Below are positions 62,189 through 64,000 of a stretch of 64,000 bases of DNA, in pieces; the first letter of the stretch is position 1, and each line of letters starts with the position of its first letter. The position numbers and the translations under genes are program-made. The notes under the pieces were generated by a model, which did no database searches, was not told where the DNA came from, and saw nothing but the letters and a program-made list of their open reading frames with translations. The stretch comes from Prevotellaceae bacterium UBA1391 (GTDB taxonomy: Bacteria; Bacteroidota; Bacteroidia; Bacteroidales; Bacteroidaceae): contig DBQP01000010.1 in the NCBI GenBank assembly GCA_002305265.1, positions 62,001 to 126,000 on the forward strand, given 5' to 3'.

Positions 62189-62242
62189 GAAGGCCTTCGT
62201 ATCCCATCAAGAAGGCCTTCGCTGCGAACAACGAAGGCCTTC
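62189..62242. repeat. GAAGGCCTTC triplet, 22-bp spacing (copy 6)
   Basis: Perfect decamers start at 62189, 62211 and 62233, in the convergent gap between the CotH-kinase gene and the NSS transporter gene. Confidence 0.95.
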
Positions 62243-62369
62243 TCGATGAGAGGAACGGTGAAAACCGGCGAGACGGCAGCCCACCCGCCACGCCGCAAAG
62301 GCGAGGAGCAACGTGCGGAGCGATGGGGCCAGCGGATAGACGAAGGGGGAAGCTGCTGCAGGCGCGGCG

Positions 62370-63737
62370 TCAGAACAGGCCGACCTGATTGAGCAATACG
62401 CCCAGGATGCCCAGCGGCACGACATAGCGCAGCAGGAACACCATCGGACGGAAATAGCGGGCACGCGACGCGCCGAAATTGCTCACCTCGTCGCGGAACA
62501 GCTGGCGGTCGAGACGCCAACCGGCGAAGATGCTGATGAAGAAGCCGCCGATGGGCAGGCAGATGTTCGACGCACTCCAGTCGATGAGGTCGAATATCGT
62601 CTTGTCGAAGAGGCGCACCCCGTTGAGCGGGCCGAACGAGAGCGAGGCGAAACAGCCGAAGAAGATGCAGACGATGGTCTCGAGCAGCGCGGCACGGCTG
62701 CGCTTGAAGCCGAATTCCTCCGTCAGATACGACGTCACGACTTCGTGCATGGAGATCATGCTCGTCAGCGCAGCCAGGATGATGAGCACATAGAAGGCGC
62801 TGCTGACGATGTAGAAGAGCAGCGGATAGGCGCCGAAGGCCTGCAGGAAGACGTTGGGCAGGGTGATGAAGATGAGCGAGGGGCCGATGTCCGACGGCGA
62901 GAGCGAGTAGTTGGCTGCCGCAGCGGCGGGAAAGATGATGAAGCCGGCCATGATGGCCACCATCGTGTCGATGGCGCTCACCTGCACCGCCGTCCGTGCG
63001 AGGTCGGTCTGGCGGTTGAAGTAGGAGGCGTAGGTGCAGAGACAACCCATGGCGAGCGAGAGCGAATAGAAGGCCTGCCCCATGGCGGAGAGCACCGTGG
63101 AGCCCGTCACCTTGCTGAAGTCGGGGCGCAGCAGGAAGGCGAGTCCTTCGGATCCGCCGGGCTGGATGACGCTCACGACCACGAGCAGCAGCACGAGGAT
63201 GAAAAGCAGGGGCATGAGGATTTTAGACCATCGCTCGATGCCGCGCGTGACGCCGCGCATGATCACCACATGCGAGAGCAGCACGAAAACGGCCATCCAG
63301 ACGATGGGCAGATAGGGATTCTGCACGAAATCAAGGAACTGGGCGGGAAAAGTGGAGGCGTCGTGTCCGGCCAGTCCGTTGGTGAGGGCCAGGAAGCCGT
63401 AGTGCATGGTCCAGCCCGACACCACGCAGTAGTAGCACATGATGAAGAAGGCCGTGAAGACACCGAGGCGCCCCACCCACTTCCAGGCCGTGCCGGGCGC
63501 GAGCATCTGGTAGGCGCGCGCGGTGTTGGCCTGCGTGTGGCGCCCAATCAGAAACTCGCTGATCATGATGGGCAGACCGACGATGAGGATGCAGCCGATG
63601 TAGACGAGGATGAAGGCGGCGCCGCCGTTGCGTCCCGTCTCGATGGGAAAGCGCCAGATGTTGCCCAGCCCGACGGCCGAGCCGGCAGCGGCAAGGATGG
63701 CTCCAAGACGTGAGCCGAAGTTTTCACGATTCGTCAT
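62370..63737 (-). CDS. Sodium-dependent NSS (SNF) family transporter
   Basis: This 455-residue inner-membrane symporter has about eleven to twelve helices. NSS marks are the N-terminal FGSRLGAILAAAGSAVGLGNIWRFP with the sodium-binding unwound helix 1, GLPIMISEFLIGRHTQ, MGQAFYSLSLAMGCLCTYASYF (helix 6), and TSMISMHEVVTSYL. Bacterial members take up amino acids with sodium. ATG 63737 (MTNRENFG) is the family start; the upstream extension is not conserved. A paralogue lies 46 bp upstream. Confidence 0.92.
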   Translation of the reverse strand: MTNRENFGSRLGAILAAAGSAVGLGNIWRFPIETGRNGGAAFILVYIGCILIVGLPIMISEFLIGRHTQANTARAYQMLAPGTAWKWVGRLGVFTAFFIMCYYCVVSGWTMHYGFLALTNGLAGHDASTFPAQFLDFVQNPYLPIVWMAVFVLLSHVVIMRGVTRGIERWSKILMPLLFILVLLLVVVSVIQPGGSEGLAFLLRPDFSKVTGSTVLSAMGQAFYSLSLAMGCLCTYASYFNRQTDLARTAVQVSAIDTMVAIMAGFIIFPAAAAANYSLSPSDIGPSLIFITLPNVFLQAFGAYPLLFYIVSSAFYVLIILAALTSMISMHEVVTSYLTEEFGFKRSRAALLETIVCIFFGCFASLSFGPLNGVRLFDKTIFDLIDWSASNICLPIGGFFISIFAGWRLDRQLFRDEVSNFGASRARYFRPMVFLLRYVVPLGILGVLLNQVGLF

Positions 63738-63783
63738 GAGGAGAGGAAAAGATGGGAAGATAGTGGGTGATGAGGACGTCGCA

Positions 63784-64000
63784 TCAGAGGCCAATCCACG
63801 AGAGCAGACCGAACTGATGCAGGAAGATGAGCAAGACAGCGAGAGGCGTGACGTAGCGCACCATGAAGCGGAACGTCGCCACATAAGGCGCACGGAGCGT
63901 ACCGAAATTCGTCAGCTGCTCCTGGATGATGCGCTTGTCGAGCCACCAGCCCACGAAAAGCGTCATACAGATGGAGCCGATGGGCATGGAGAACTTGCTG
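63784..64000 (-). CDS. Second NSS family transporter, C-terminal part only
   Basis: The reverse strand is open from the right window edge to the stop at 63784, about 72 residues. The sequence MPIGSICMTLFVGWWLDKRI, then NFGTLRAPYVATFRFMVRYV, aligns with the end of the neighbouring NSS protein (LPIGGFFISIFAGWRLDRQL). The two form a tandem paralogue pair, same strand. The true start lies outside the window. Confidence 0.87.
   Translation of the reverse strand, partial: SKFSMPIGSICMTLFVGWWLDKRIIQEQLTNFGTLRAPYVATFRFMVRYVTPLAVLLIFLHQFGLLSWIGL

Noticed and set aside
631..62242. CRISPR array as an explanation for the 22-bp repeats
   Set aside because: The invariant part is only 10 bp, spacers are 12 bp, each locus has three units, and no cas gene is in the window.

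Overview
The window looks like a GC-rich member of the Bacteroidales, most likely Prevotellaceae-like. Many genes have a TAnnTTTG promoter box at about -7 and lack strong Shine-Dalgarno sites. It carries GldH, RicT, bacteroidete DUF4837, DUF4838 and DUF1573 proteins, many lipoproteins, and secreted enzymes with type IX-secretion-like C-termini. Genus cannot be fixed from the sequence alone.

Layout. 1-5.6 kb: a DUF4837 lipoprotein cut by the left edge, then a leftward folP-cdaA-GH105 run, diverging from murF. 5.8-9.3 kb: a large YfhO-type membrane protein and DoxX. 9.9-15.4 kb: tRNA-Met, a Tyr-rich lipoprotein, and the leftward metF-holB-ricT-gldH run. 15.9-19.1 kb: rfbB, tRNA-Pro, two identical tRNA-Phe genes, a DUF486 protein and rplS. 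19.4-26.6 kb: carB, a leftward TonB-C/TRIC/EamA run, and prfB. 26.8-40.4 kb: a fucose locus with a 1393-residue secreted GH29 fucosidase diverging from mutarotase, aldo/keto reductase, lactonase-like amidohydrolase, FucP, GH31 and Zn-alcohol dehydrogenase, then an AraC regulator. 40.5-44.5 kb: an ArgE-like peptidase, an HD protein and an OPT transporter. 44.7-45.7 kb: an AT-rich, decayed IS1595-type element. 46.2-47.7 kb: a lipoprotein with a Pro/Thr linker. 48.3-61.8 kb: a rightward locus of two histidine kinases (one degenerate), a HEAT-like membrane protein, a processive GT2 synthase, a TPR-plus-barrel exporter, a DUF4838 lipoprotein, a DUF1573 lipoprotein, a stand-alone receiver and a secreted CotH-kinase protein. 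It reads as a synthase-dependent exopolysaccharide system with its own control proteins. 62.4-64 kb: two tandem NSS transporters, the second cut by the right edge.

The most unusual signal lies between the genes. Six intergenic regions each carry exactly three copies of the 10-bp palindrome GAAGGCCTTC, spaced at exactly 22 bp. Eight more intergenic arrays of unrelated sequence also have a period of 22 bp or a multiple (44, 88), and several show higher-order structure. A shared 22-bp pitch, about two helical turns, across unrelated sequences suggests a common generating or binding process. The decayed IS element sits inside one of these arrays.
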